Below, in pieces: positions 24,974-33,535 of a stretch of DNA of 64,000 nucleotides (position 1 is its first letter; each line of letters starts with the position of its first letter). The notes beneath the pieces are model-generated. The model saw nothing but the letters and a program-made list of their open reading frames with translations, ran no database searches and had not been told where the DNA came from. The position numbers were made by a program, and so were the translations under genes. Source of the stretch: Paenibacillus sp. An7 (GTDB taxonomy: Bacteria; Bacillota; Bacilli; Paenibacillales; Paenibacillaceae); contig NZ_WTWX01000004.1 in NCBI RefSeq assembly GCF_009870785.1, positions 241,090 through 305,089 of the forward strand. Direction: 5' to 3'.

Positions 24974-25166
24974 GTGAATCTCCCCTTCCCGTCATAAGAA
25001 CTTATGTTCTTATTTTATGCTGTCTTCAGCAAATTAATCAATGAATCATTTACTAAATATAAGAAATTAGATTTCTATAAAACTCCACATATTTTTTTGG
25101 ATCTAAACCAATAATGTATATATCCTCAATAATAAGAAAAATTTCACATCAGAAGGAGGGGGAAAC

Positions 25167-26033
25167 ATGGCAACTCGAAAACAAAAACGAAGACAACTTA
25201 AGAAAAAAGTGCTGACTTCTTTTCGGTGGGGGAGTCTCGGTTTAATCGTATGGTGTATAGCGTTAAATATAATGATATCTGCCACGATAGGAGCGGTTCC
25301 GGTTCATGCTGAGCCTGTGAAGAAAATGGTTATCATCATTGATGACCTTGGTAATGGGATGAAAGGTACGGATGAAATGCTGAATATGCCGACAACAATA
25401 AATGTGGCGATCATGCCTTTCTTGCCGACAACGAAAAAAGATGCAGAACTTGCTCATCAAAAGGGCATTGATGTGCTTGTTCATATGCCTATGGAACCAC
25501 GTAAAGGAAAAAAAGAATGGTTAGGTCCGGGCGCAATTACGACGGATTTGTCCGATGAAGAGATTCGCAAAAGAGTGAATGCAGCCATTGATGAGGTTCC
25601 TTATGCAGTTGCGATGAACAATCATATGGGATCTAAAGTCACTTCGGATCGGCGCATCATGTCCATTGTGCTGGATGTATGTAAAGAAAGAGGACTCTTT
25701 TTTGTGGATAGTAAAACCGATCCTCATTCGGTTGTGGCCGAACTTGCCGCAGAAAGGGGCATGCCGCCCGTAGAAAATGATATCTTTCTGGATGATAATT
25801 ACACCATTAGCCATATATCAAGGCAGATGAGACTTGCTGAAGAGAAGTTAAAGCAACAAGATATCTGTGTAACGATTGGGCATGTCGGAGTGCCAGGGCT
25901 TATGACGGCAGGCATAATCAGAGATGCCCTTCCCCGATTAACGGGGAAGGTCGAACTAATCAGCATCAGTGATATGGTGAAACAAGTATGGAACTGGAAT
26001 CCAAATCCTACAGTACCGACAAATAATAAATAA
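25167..26033 (+). CDS. Divergent polysaccharide deacetylase family protein (YibQ-like)
   Basis: A 288-residue exported protein with a very basic N-terminus and a membrane anchor or signal segment (about 21-44). The divergent polysaccharide deacetylase domain (DUF610/YibQ) starts with KMVIIIDDLGNG (Asp59, Asp60). MNNHMGSKVTSD and TIGHVGVPG supply the histidines of a NodB-like barrel. The function in Firmicutes is not established; it may act on cell-wall or exopolysaccharide. The last 26 bp overlap the converging amidase gene, so the two mRNAs are antisense at their 3' ends. The ribosome binding site is AGAAGGAGGGGG. Confidence 0.85.
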   Translation: MATRKQKRRQLKKKVLTSFRWGSLGLIVWCIALNIMISATIGAVPVHAEPVKKMVIIIDDLGNGMKGTDEMLNMPTTINVAIMPFLPTTKKDAELAHQKGIDVLVHMPMEPRKGKKEWLGPGAITTDLSDEEIRKRVNAAIDEVPYAVAMNNHMGSKVTSDRRIMSIVLDVCKERGLFFVDSKTDPHSVVAELAAERGMPPVENDIFLDDNYTISHISRQMRLAEEKLKQQDICVTIGHVGVPGLMTAGIIRDALPRLTGKVELISISDMVKQVWNWNPNPTVPTNNK

Positions 26034-26712
26034 TGCCTGCACTGATAGCTTCGGCTATTTTCTTTTGTCCACGGCTTGAGCGAAGCATCTCCCGATCTTG
26101 TAAGTTACTGATGAAACCGGCCTCAACGATAACGGCTGGTTTCTTTACATAATTGAGTAAATAAAAAGGTTTACCCCATTCTACCTGGCGATCCGTCTGA
26201 TACATCGTATTCAGTGAACTTTGAATCGATTCAGCAAGCATATAACTTTTCCCTTCCCGCTGATGAAGGACGACTGGACCGTGTGATTTTTCCTTTTTGC
26301 TCCAGTTGATATGAATACTGACAATAATCTCGGAAGGAAGCTCTTCACTCAGTGCTTTTCGTTGTGCCAAGTCTTTTAAATGTCTTGAACGGCTTTTAAG
26401 CCAAGTATTGTCATCGCTGAGTGCGTAATCTCCATTTCGATTCAGTACGACAGCATAACCTTTTGATTTGAGCATTAAATACATTTTTTGAGAGATCGCA
26501 AGATTAATGTTTTTTTCAAGTAAATCATCAGCAGACGTTCCTCCGTCAATCCCCCCATGTCCTGCATCAATAATGATAACGGGGTGACGAAATGCAGCAT
26601 GCGATACGTGATCATCATCCTTTTGTAAGACAGCAGGCGTTGCTGCTCCGTTCACAGATCCGATAAGGAAAAGAAAAAGTACAGAAAAACACATTATAAT
26701 TCGTCTGGGCAT
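26008..26712 (-). CDS. N-acetylmuramoyl-L-alanine amidase, CwlD-like
   Basis: A 234-residue exported zinc amidase (Amidase_3) that cuts the MurNAc-L-Ala bond of peptidoglycan. A signal peptide or anchor (6-22) precedes a catalytic domain with IIDAGHGGIDGG (His52), Glu67 in LLEKNIN, SIHIN (His134) and VIVEAGFISN (catalytic Glu197). Length, the lack of cell-wall-binding repeats, and the DLLEKNINLAIS segment resemble CwlD, the germination enzyme that with PdaA makes muramic-delta-lactam in the spore cortex. A NodB-type deacetylase is encoded 9 kb away. CwlD identity is likely but not proven. Confidence 0.85.
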   Translation of the reverse strand: MPRRIIMCFSVLFLFLIGSVNGAATPAVLQKDDDHVSHAAFRHPVIIIDAGHGGIDGGTSADDLLEKNINLAISQKMYLMLKSKGYAVVLNRNGDYALSDDNTWLKSRSRHLKDLAQRKALSEELPSEIIVSIHINWSKKEKSHGPVVLHQREGKSYMLAESIQSSLNTMYQTDRQVEWGKPFYLLNYVKKPAVIVEAGFISNLQDREMLRSSRGQKKIAEAISAGIIYYLSVL

Positions 26713-26878
26713 CTAAACTAAACCTTCCTTCCCGTATATTGCTTCTCATTTCAAACTCTTTACCATAGGCTGTACAAATTTCAATGTTTCATTCAGTTGT
26801 AAAAATAGAAATGTTTATTTATTTCGTTTCCGTACACACTAAGAATAAGAACTTCAGGTTATAAGGGAGTGAATGAAC

Positions 26879-27091
26879 ATGGCTAAAGGAAATGATTTAA
26901 TTAGATATATAACCGAGCAAGTGGTTGATTATATGGAAAAGCCGAAAGAGGAGCGTAAATCCCAAAGAAAGAGAAAAGAACCTTGGCAGACAAAATGGTT
27001 TGGGATGCTTCCGCTTGGAGTTTCCATGTGGGCAAGAGATAAGAAACAAGATCACAAAAAAAAGAATCAGAATACAGCATCTGATTCTTGA
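26879..27091 (+). CDS. YqzE family protein
   Basis: A small protein of 70 residues from the ATG at 26879 (AAGGGAG lies 9 nt upstream; an ATG two codons earlier is too close to that site). NDLIRYITEQVVDYMEKPKEERK, a basic stretch, then KWFGMLPLGVSMW matches the YqzE family of Bacillales. Its single short hydrophobic segment could contact the membrane. In B. subtilis yqzE lies near the comG operon, but here no competence gene is adjacent. The function is unknown. Confidence 0.75.
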   Translation: MAKGNDLIRYITEQVVDYMEKPKEERKSQRKRKEPWQTKWFGMLPLGVSMWARDKKQDHKKKNQNTASDS

Positions 27092-27097
27092 GTTCAA

Positions 27098-27132
27098 AAG
27101 CCTTATTCCAAATACATGAAGGGATAGGGCTT
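27098..27132. terminator. Bidirectional terminator overlapping a stop codon
   Basis: A 12-bp stem with a few G-U pairs (27098-27109 with 27121-27132). The distal arm touches the stop codon of the minus-strand gene that ends at 27131. Confidence 0.7.
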
Positions 27133-28057
27133 ATTTTATGTTTTCATAAAATTCTCCATTTTCAATCAGTCTGTTCACGGGAATATACCTAATCAGGGAT
27201 TGATCTGTGCCAATACGAACGTAAGAGACTTTAGTTGCACCAGGACTGGTCCATGTTGTATATCCTGAGATGGAAAGTGGTCCGCTGAACCACATATTGA
27301 AATCAGAAGAACGAAAGATGAGCTGTTTTGACGTATCTAACTCTCTTAGAAGCAGAAGGTCAGATGCGATAGGTAACGAGTTTGAAACCCGCCACTTCAA
27401 ATTCTCCGAAGAATCAAACAGGGGAGAGGTTTGTTGTATTTTTTGAATGGTATGGCTAGTCCCAATTGAATCGGAACGGTCATCTACAATAAGCGGCTTA
27501 GCGAGCCTTTCAGGGTTGTCAGGAAGCACATCGCCATTACTGGCGTCTACATAGGTCTTTTTCGCTTCTTTTTCTATCACCCAATAGGGTAATCCCCCTG
27601 TATACTCCATTACATAAAGACTTGAATGTACCGAACTCTGTTCTTGGCGAGAAAGATGACCCAGAGAATATAACAATTCGGGATCGAAAACGGAGGAAGT
27701 TCCTACCCCATATTCAGTGACTAGATATTTGATCTCTGAAGCCTTCGTTTCTTCTATAGATGATTGTTCTGCTGTAATGATGAGGTATCCTACGATCTCT
27801 TTTCCTTGATAAACATGCACAAGAAAACTGTGCGTTCCGGGACCAAGCGGCATAATATGAAGACTTGAGTTAATAAAGTCAGCAAATTCGCTCGTTTGTG
27901 AAAGCTCTTTTATGGTATGCTCTGCAACCTGAAAGACGGGGGCAGGAGCGGTATTAAGATGATAAATAGAGCTTTGACCAGCATAGGATGGAGTATGGCA
28001 AGCGAAAGAAAACAATAAGGCACACAACAGGCTCAGCATATATTTTTTTCGTTTCAA
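27131..28057 (-). CDS. Secreted hypothetical protein
   Basis: A 308-residue exported protein with a classical signal peptide (LKRKKYMLSLLCALLFSFACHTPSYAG, cleavage after SYA likely). I do not recognise a family. The middle contains GYLIITAEQ and YWVIEKEAKKTYVDASNGDVL, the latter reminiscent of a PepSY-like strand-turn with Asp-Ala-x-x-G-x-V; this is only a suggestion. I chose the TTG at 28057, with GAAGGTG 8 nt upstream; the frame is open 13 codons further. It is monocistronic and ends at a bidirectional terminator. Confidence 0.65.
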   Translation of the reverse strand: MKRKKYMLSLLCALLFSFACHTPSYAGQSSIYHLNTAPAPVFQVAEHTIKELSQTSEFADFINSSLHIMPLGPGTHSFLVHVYQGKEIVGYLIITAEQSSIEETKASEIKYLVTEYGVGTSSVFDPELLYSLGHLSRQEQSSVHSSLYVMEYTGGLPYWVIEKEAKKTYVDASNGDVLPDNPERLAKPLIVDDRSDSIGTSHTIQKIQQTSPLFDSSENLKWRVSNSLPIASDLLLLRELDTSKQLIFRSSDFNMWFSGPLSISGYTTWTSPGATKVSYVRIGTDQSLIRYIPVNRLIENGEFYENIK

Positions 28058-28245
28058 GGAAAGGACACCTTCTTTTCTGCAAGCATAAAACGGCACCTGC
28101 TGTTCTTATCTACATTTTACCGAGGAAAGAACGAGAAAGGTGCTGTTTACTGGAGTGGACTTTAAGAAAGACACGCACTAGTTTTGACGAAAAAAGTGAT
28201 GTTTCCTTTTCCTGTGCCGAAGATTGAGGAAACAGCTTTCACCCT

Positions 28246-29205
28246 TTACCTTAGATGCATAATTCCACAGCTAATTGTACTTACGTTAATTTTAGGTTCA
28301 TACTGCCATTTCATTTCGCTGCGCCTGCGGTTATATTGTTCCTGAATAGGGAGTTTCTGTTCTTCATCCGGTTGTTCTTTGAGTAAATCTTCATAATAAG
28401 TATCCAGGACAGCTAGTTCTTCTTCTAAGCGGTTCTTTGCAGCATCTGCCCAGCTGTAATCAAGTAACCGAAGTTTACCCTGGATATGTTTTTCCAGTGA
28501 CTCAGCTGCTTGCTTGAGAGGAATTCGCCCTCCCTGAACATGCATATTATCGGGGAGCCTTGGACTGAGTTCTCTTTTATCCAGTACGAGGCCAAAGTCT
28601 TCTGCAATTCTGCCGGTCAGCAGTGAAATGCCTAGAAAATGAAGTTCCTCTCGTTTGAGATCGCAAGATAGTTCAACTTTAAAGCAGACACTAAGCCATG
28701 GCTCGTAAGCTTTTGGAATGGAACCGCTGGCCTGCCTTTTAGAAGGGAGCTCAAACAAGTTAACGTAAGCTCCACCTTCACGAGAAGCCGTGAAAATTTG
28801 CTTAAGACGCGGGCTTCCATAGACGATCTGTTCACGAAGTACTCGCCCCGGGCCAAGAACAGGGAGGGAAGGAACGTTTCCAAAGTAGCGTCCCAGCACG
28901 GTGTCTTGATTGGCTCCCGTTGTACCGAGTTCCGCAGCCGATTCTAAACTGGCTTGCTGCTTCTGTATTTGTTCAGCCTTTTCATGTGCTTCTTGGTCAA
29001 AAATAAAAGTAAAAGACATCGTCTCCGCAGGAGTGCCTGTCCGGTCTACAAATCCCCAGTAATAAGGACGATTGGTGAGTGCTTTATCTGCTTCTACTGA
29101 TAATTTCACGGTAACATGAGCAGGAGACTTCTCAATCACTTGGCAATCCATTGCTTCAAGATATGTCATAACATAAGACTGTACCTCGTCTTTAGACATC
29201 GTCAT
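28246..29205 (-). CDS. yqhG: YqhG family protein
   Basis: A 319-residue cytosolic protein of the YqhG family, conserved in Bacillales beside the SNF2-type helicase YqhH. Features include an N-terminal YVMTYLEAMDCQVIEKSPAHVTVKLS pattern, NRPYYWGFVDR and a helical C-terminal half with many Glu/Lys. No catalytic motif is visible. Its start overlaps the yqhH stop by 4 bp, so the two are translationally coupled and probably act together. The biochemical function is unknown. Confidence 0.82.
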   Translation of the reverse strand: MTMSKDEVQSYVMTYLEAMDCQVIEKSPAHVTVKLSVEADKALTNRPYYWGFVDRTGTPAETMSFTFIFDQEAHEKAEQIQKQQASLESAAELGTTGANQDTVLGRYFGNVPSLPVLGPGRVLREQIVYGSPRLKQIFTASREGGAYVNLFELPSKRQASGSIPKAYEPWLSVCFKVELSCDLKREELHFLGISLLTGRIAEDFGLVLDKRELSPRLPDNMHVQGGRIPLKQAAESLEKHIQGKLRLLDYSWADAAKNRLEEELAVLDTYYEDLLKEQPDEEQKLPIQEQYNRRRSEMKWQYEPKINVSTISCGIMHLR

Positions 29206-31025
29206 AAAGAGCTCCCCCTTTTGCGGCTTTTGGCGGAAGAACGAGCTTGCTGCTTCATTGGATCCAGAACGCTGCCTACGGCATCTTTAACAAAAGACGC
29301 GTTAGGATGTTGTTTGACCTCTTCTTTGAGCGAATGAATGTTATGAGACAGGGCATTCATTTTTTCATTGATTTCGTCTTCACTTGAAGATTCAAGTATG
29401 ATTTTCGTGAGACTTTTCTCAATAGATTCTTGTTTCTCAAGCCGTTCAAGGATGACGTCAAGTCCGCCGATGACCATCTCAAACATATTAATTTTTTCAT
29501 GTAAGAGGTGCAAGATATGCTCTTCAATGGTGCCGCGCGTTGCTAAATTATATATATTCACGTCATGTTGCTGACCGAGCCGGTGAACCCGCCCAATCCG
29601 CTGTTCAACTCGCATCGGATTCCAAGGCAGATCAAAGTTGATCATGTTATGACAAAACTGCAGATTAATTCCCTCACCGCCGGCTTCTGTAGCGATCATA
29701 ACTTGAACCCTTCCGCGAAATAGATCCATCATCCAGTCTTTTTTACCCCGGTTCATACCACCCCGGTAAGGTACCGCTGTTAGACCGCGGTCGCGGAAAT
29801 AGTTAAGCAAATACTCCTGAGTAGCTCGGTATTCAGTGAAAACAATCACTTTCTCATTCATTTCACGAATAAGCTCCATCGTTTTCTCTGCTTTCGTATT
29901 CGCTTTGATCGCTTTAATATTGGCAACAAGATCCCAAATTCGGTCACGCCACGGGGAATCTGGGGCCAGTTTCTTAGATAGATTTACAAGAGTAACGAAT
30001 ACAGCATCACGACTGCTGCATACTTCACGTTGTAAAGTTACCATCGAGAACATACTGGTCATATTACCTCCCGCTGAGTGAAACTGGTCTTTTACGAAAG
30101 CGGTAACTCCATCATAAAGAGCTTGCTCTTCCGGTGAGAGGGTGAGATTAATATTCGTAACTTTACGTTTCGTAAATTGAACAGGCCCTTCGCCTCTGCG
30201 ATTACGAATCATAACTTTAGCCAGCTCATCCTTCAGCTGATCCTCATTTTTCGCCATTCGTTTGTCAACGACAAAATTAGCGGCAAAGTCGCCTTGACGT
30301 CCTAGTTGTCCTGGTTTTAAAAGTGTAATGAGATTGAATAACTCACTTAAATCATTTTGGACCGGCGTTGCAGTTAACAATAGACAATACTTTTTACGAA
30401 GTTTCAGCATAAATTGATAATTAGAAGTTTTTTTATTTTTTAATTTATGGGCTTCATCGACGATAATCATATCGTAGTCAGTACTCATGAGTATTTCCTG
30501 ATGGGGGTCGCGCTTGGCTGTATCCATGGAAGCGACAACAATATCATTTTGCCAGGAGTACGCTTTTTTCTGTGCGACCGCCGGTATGCCAAACTTAGAA
30601 TTGAGTTCTCTTACCCATTGCAGAACAAGTGATGCAGGGACAAGAATAAGGACTTTAGATACGAGACCGCGAATTAAATATTCTTTTAAAATAAGGCCCG
30701 CTTCAATCGTTTTCCCAAGACCTACTTCATCTGCAAGAATGGCACGCCCCGACATTTCAAAGAGCACTCTGCGAGCAGTGTCAATCTGATGCGGCAGCGG
30801 TGTAAGCTCAGGGATATGTTTTAAGCACTGCATATCATCAAAACTTGGTATGAGTCCTCTTTCTTCAGCCTCTACGGCAAGCTGAAAAAGACGATAGTCG
30901 CCCCATGGTCCGCCTTTGTCTAGTCTATTTGTAAGTTCATTAAGCCAATTTTGATCAAAGTGAATTGGAACGGGCAGTGGTTCCGGCTGAAAGCTCGCGC
31001 GGTCAGGTGATATTTTTCTATTCAC
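29202..31025 (-). CDS. yqhH: SNF2-family DEAD/DEAH helicase YqhH
   Basis: A 607-residue RapA/SNF2-type ATPase. Motif I is LADEVGLGKT (residues 98-107), motif II is DEAH (190-193), motif III is LLTATPVQN, and the second lobe has IATEAGGEGINLQ and EQRIGRVHRLGQ (motifs V and VI). SNF2 proteins of this type translocate on double-stranded DNA and displace bound proteins such as RNA polymerase. The N-terminal 75 residues and the C-terminal coiled-coil tail, ending in Lys/Arg/Ser, are outside the motor. It is the first gene of a two-gene operon with yqhG. In B. subtilis the pair sits beside the glycine-cleavage operon; here it does not. Confidence 0.9.
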   Translation of the reverse strand: MNRKISPDRASFQPEPLPVPIHFDQNWLNELTNRLDKGGPWGDYRLFQLAVEAEERGLIPSFDDMQCLKHIPELTPLPHQIDTARRVLFEMSGRAILADEVGLGKTIEAGLILKEYLIRGLVSKVLILVPASLVLQWVRELNSKFGIPAVAQKKAYSWQNDIVVASMDTAKRDPHQEILMSTDYDMIIVDEAHKLKNKKTSNYQFMLKLRKKYCLLLTATPVQNDLSELFNLITLLKPGQLGRQGDFAANFVVDKRMAKNEDQLKDELAKVMIRNRRGEGPVQFTKRKVTNINLTLSPEEQALYDGVTAFVKDQFHSAGGNMTSMFSMVTLQREVCSSRDAVFVTLVNLSKKLAPDSPWRDRIWDLVANIKAIKANTKAEKTMELIREMNEKVIVFTEYRATQEYLLNYFRDRGLTAVPYRGGMNRGKKDWMMDLFRGRVQVMIATEAGGEGINLQFCHNMINFDLPWNPMRVEQRIGRVHRLGQQHDVNIYNLATRGTIEEHILHLLHEKINMFEMVIGGLDVILERLEKQESIEKSLTKIILESSSEDEINEKMNALSHNIHSLKEEVKQHPNASFVKDAVGSVLDPMKQQARSSAKSRKRGSSL

Positions 31026-31145
31026 TGGTGTTATTGCCTCCCCTGTCGTCTCTTAAGTCTTCATAGTATGGACGAAAGCGAAGAGATTCATAACTGAGTC
31101 CGTATTTAACGATAGAAGCGATAGAATAAAGGTCATGAAATTTAT

Positions 31146-31174
31146 TTGACTTACCATAGGCGCGTATACATAAT
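31146..31174 (+). promoter_or_regulatory. Sigma-A-type promoter upstream of murB
   Basis: TTGACT (31146-31151) and CATAAT (31169-31174) with a 17-bp spacer, about 80 bp upstream of the start codon. A second TATAAT-like box lies near 31196-31201, so the start of transcription is not certain. Confidence 0.5.
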
Positions 31175-31255
31175 GGCTACATACAATATAATTGTATATA
31201 ATGGTTAGGCATCATGAAGCGATTTTGTTTTGTACAGCAGTAGGAGGGACACAGG

Positions 31256-32272
31256 GTGAATAAACAATTCATACAATGTAATGCAGATTTATCAGCTTAT
31301 TCTACTTATGAGATCGGAGGCAAAGCTAAATATCTAGCTGCGCCTGCCACAATAGAGGAATTAACTTCTGTACTAGAATTTGCAAAAGAAAAAGAATTAA
31401 AACCATTTTGGTTTGGCATGGGATCGAACATCCTTTTTCCGGATGAACCAAAAGAAGATATGATCTTTATCAGTCTTAAAGAATTGAAAGAAACCCATAT
31501 TGATGAGAAGGGCTGGTTTGTTTCTGCTGGTATGCCGATGTCGCATCTATCGCTTATTGGTCTTGCTTCAGGAACAGCTGACTTTGATTTTTGTTTCCTG
31601 CTTCCGGGTACAGTGGGCGCAGGAATCTATATGAACGCGAAATATTATAACAGACAAATTTGTGACATTCTTGATACTGCCTTTTATATTGATTTGAAAG
31701 ACCCGGAATTCAAAGTGCAGAGCATTCACGTAGATGGATGCGGGTATAGTTACAAAAATTCGATCTTTATGAATAATGATTGGATTATTGTGGGCGCATA
31801 CTTACACCATCCTGACTTTAACGCGCTTGAGCAGGGCATACGTGAAGTGGGAAGACTAGAGCAAATCGTAGAATACCAAAACCCATCTGTCTTGCCTAAT
31901 TTCTATAAATACTACACTGCTATGGCCGAGACTTGGGCACAGGATCATGGAGCAGAGGTTCCTGAATCGTTCAAAAGCGTAATTCAGGATCGCGGAAGTA
32001 AGTTCCATTTTGATTATCCTTCTTGCGGATCTGTTTTCAAAAACAACTATGATTTTGGTGAACCAATGGGTAAAGTGGTCGATCGGCTGAACATGAGAGG
32101 GACGGTGCACGGGGGTGCATCTATTTCATCTTGGCATGGAAATATGATTGTAAATCAAGGGAATGCAAAAGCAGAAGATATCGTACATTTGGTTGAACAA
32201 GTGAAAAAATCAGTGAATGAAGCATTTGATTTTATCCCAGAAGAAGAACTCATTATTGTAGAAAAGAAATAA
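31256..32272 (+). CDS. murB: UDP-N-acetylenolpyruvoylglucosamine reductase
   Basis: A 338-residue flavoenzyme of the MurB family, which makes UDP-MurNAc for peptidoglycan. FAD-binding motifs are STYEIGGKAKYLAAPAT, GMGSNILFP and LPGTVGAG; the catalytic region is SCGSVFKNN; then HGGASISSWHGNMIVNQGNAKAED. The protein is longer than usual (about 300) because of an insert near residues 195-250 containing YKYYTAMAETWAQDHGAEVP. Several otherwise invariant positions differ slightly (FKNN rather than FKNP), so it may be a paralogue rather than the essential copy. The start is GTG with TAGGAGGG upstream. Confidence 0.83.
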   Translation: MNKQFIQCNADLSAYSTYEIGGKAKYLAAPATIEELTSVLEFAKEKELKPFWFGMGSNILFPDEPKEDMIFISLKELKETHIDEKGWFVSAGMPMSHLSLIGLASGTADFDFCFLLPGTVGAGIYMNAKYYNRQICDILDTAFYIDLKDPEFKVQSIHVDGCGYSYKNSIFMNNDWIIVGAYLHHPDFNALEQGIREVGRLEQIVEYQNPSVLPNFYKYYTAMAETWAQDHGAEVPESFKSVIQDRGSKFHFDYPSCGSVFKNNYDFGEPMGKVVDRLNMRGTVHGGASISSWHGNMIVNQGNAKAEDIVHLVEQVKKSVNEAFDFIPEEELIIVEKK

Positions 32273-32298
32273 GATTATATAGTTAGTCCATGATAATT

Positions 32299-32398
32299 AA
32301 AAAACCAGGTCTGGTTCCTTTTGTTGAACTGTACCCTATTGTTAGATACACCTAACAATAGGGTACGGTTCATATTAGGAATCTTGACCTGGTTTTTT
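32299..32398. terminator. Nested long inverted repeat acting as terminator
   Basis: A 100-nt region with an outer 13-bp perfect stem (32299-32311 with 32386-32398, A and T flanks) and a separate inner 20-bp stem with one G-U pair (32326-32345 with 32352-32371). The outer arms look like a bidirectional terminator. The inner hairpin is unusually long for that purpose. Confidence 0.7.
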
Positions 32399-32571
32399 GT
32401 ATGATTCATAAGTTTATGATAAAGTTAACATAATAAATAGCTATTTTTGGGCAAAGAAAGCTGATTTTGTTCGTTTAGGCGCTGAATGTGATGATAAGAA
32501 TTTCTATATCTGAGAGTATAGACTATGATTGAATTATTTATTTTCTATTATCAGAAAGGTGAGAAATTCGG

Positions 32572-33030
32572 GTGGTAAATAACAATGAGCTGCAGGCAGA
32601 AGAACTAGAAATGTTTGACCAGTTTTTAATGGCGTTTATTCGGTTTAAACATAAAATATATGCAGAACAGCAAAAAGAACTTAATCACAAGCTAAACCCC
32701 ACAAAGATACGAATCATATATATGTTATCTCGTGAACGTCTCATGGCGGTTGATATTGTAAAGCGGCTCCAGCTTACTTCGGGGGCAACCACGGTCATAC
32801 TTAACCAATTGGAAGCAGAAGGATACATTATCCGGGCTCGAAGTGAGGAAGACAGACGAATCGTGTGGTTATACCTAACGGAGGAAGGGCAGCACGTTGC
32901 AGATAAGCTGCGTGAAAATCGCGAACGTATGAATAAAGAGATTCTAGGGCTTCTATCAAAAGAGGAGAGAGTACCTTTTCTGGATATCGTTAAAAGAATC
33001 GAAGAACGAATCCTTGCTGCTCTTACATAA
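32572..33030 (+). CDS. MarR-family transcriptional regulator
   Basis: A 152-residue dimeric winged-helix regulator. The DNA-binding domain spans about residues 40-105, with the recognition helix in LQLTSGATTVILNQLEAEGYI and the wing RARSEEDRRIVWLYLTEEG. Helices at both ends form the dimer interface. MarR proteins usually repress efflux or stress genes in response to small molecules or oxidation. No cysteine is present, so redox sensing through thiols is unlikely. The start is GTG with AAAGGTGAG upstream. No obvious target gene is adjacent on the same strand. Confidence 0.9.
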   Translation: MVNNNELQAEELEMFDQFLMAFIRFKHKIYAEQQKELNHKLNPTKIRIIYMLSRERLMAVDIVKRLQLTSGATTVILNQLEAEGYIIRARSEEDRRIVWLYLTEEGQHVADKLRENRERMNKEILGLLSKEERVPFLDIVKRIEERILAALT

Positions 33031-33035
33031 AAAGA

Positions 33036-33079
33036 ACCAGACTCTTGAAGCCTAGGGCTGCCTTGAGTTTGGTCTTTTT
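33036..33079. terminator. Terminator between converging genes
   Basis: A 9-bp stem with one G-U pair (33036-33044 with 33065-33073) and a smaller inner pairing, followed by a T run. Confidence 0.7.
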
Positions 33080-33378
33080 TATAATTTGAATCTTTGAATA
33101 TGGTCATATCGCTTTTCTTGTAATAGAATTTCTTTTTGCCTTGACCCCAGAAGATCAAAGTGCGGGAATGGTTCTCGATGATGAATATATTTGGGATTAA
33201 GTTCATGCTTTTTGCACCAGCGCTGTAATCGCTTAAGATCAGAGCAACCTACCTTTGTAACGCTGGTTATACCAGGAAAACGGGGGTCAATCCAGTAATG
33301 AGTCAGATAAGCAATTTGACCTTCTCTCACTTTTTCTTTCCACTCACTCAGTTCACTTCGTGTAATGCCAAAAGCCAT
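33079..33378 (-). CDS. Conserved hypothetical protein, YneQ-like
   Basis: A 99-residue soluble protein starting MAFGITRSELSEWKEKV. Segments such as AYLTHYWIDPRFPGITSVTKVGCSDL and PHFDLLG are, from memory, typical of the YneQ family of Bacillales, whose function is unknown. Conserved His, Trp, Asp and Cys residues hint at an enzyme or metal site. The ATG at 33378 has AAAGGA 8 nt upstream; an upstream in-frame ATG at 33399 is less well placed. It converges on the MarR gene. Confidence 0.7.
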   Translation of the reverse strand: MAFGITRSELSEWKEKVREGQIAYLTHYWIDPRFPGITSVTKVGCSDLKRLQRWCKKHELNPKYIHHREPFPHFDLLGSRQKEILLQEKRYDHIQRFKL

Positions 33379-33535
33379 GTTATTCATCCTTTGCTTCATT
33401 ACGTTTAGACGATCTATTCTTATATTTTACCTCATAAATGAGATAGAAGCGAACAGGATACGGAAAAAACCGTGCTGTATTTATCAGAATATAAAGCTCA
33501 TAGGAAAGAAGCAAGAGAGGAATTGATGAAGAGAT

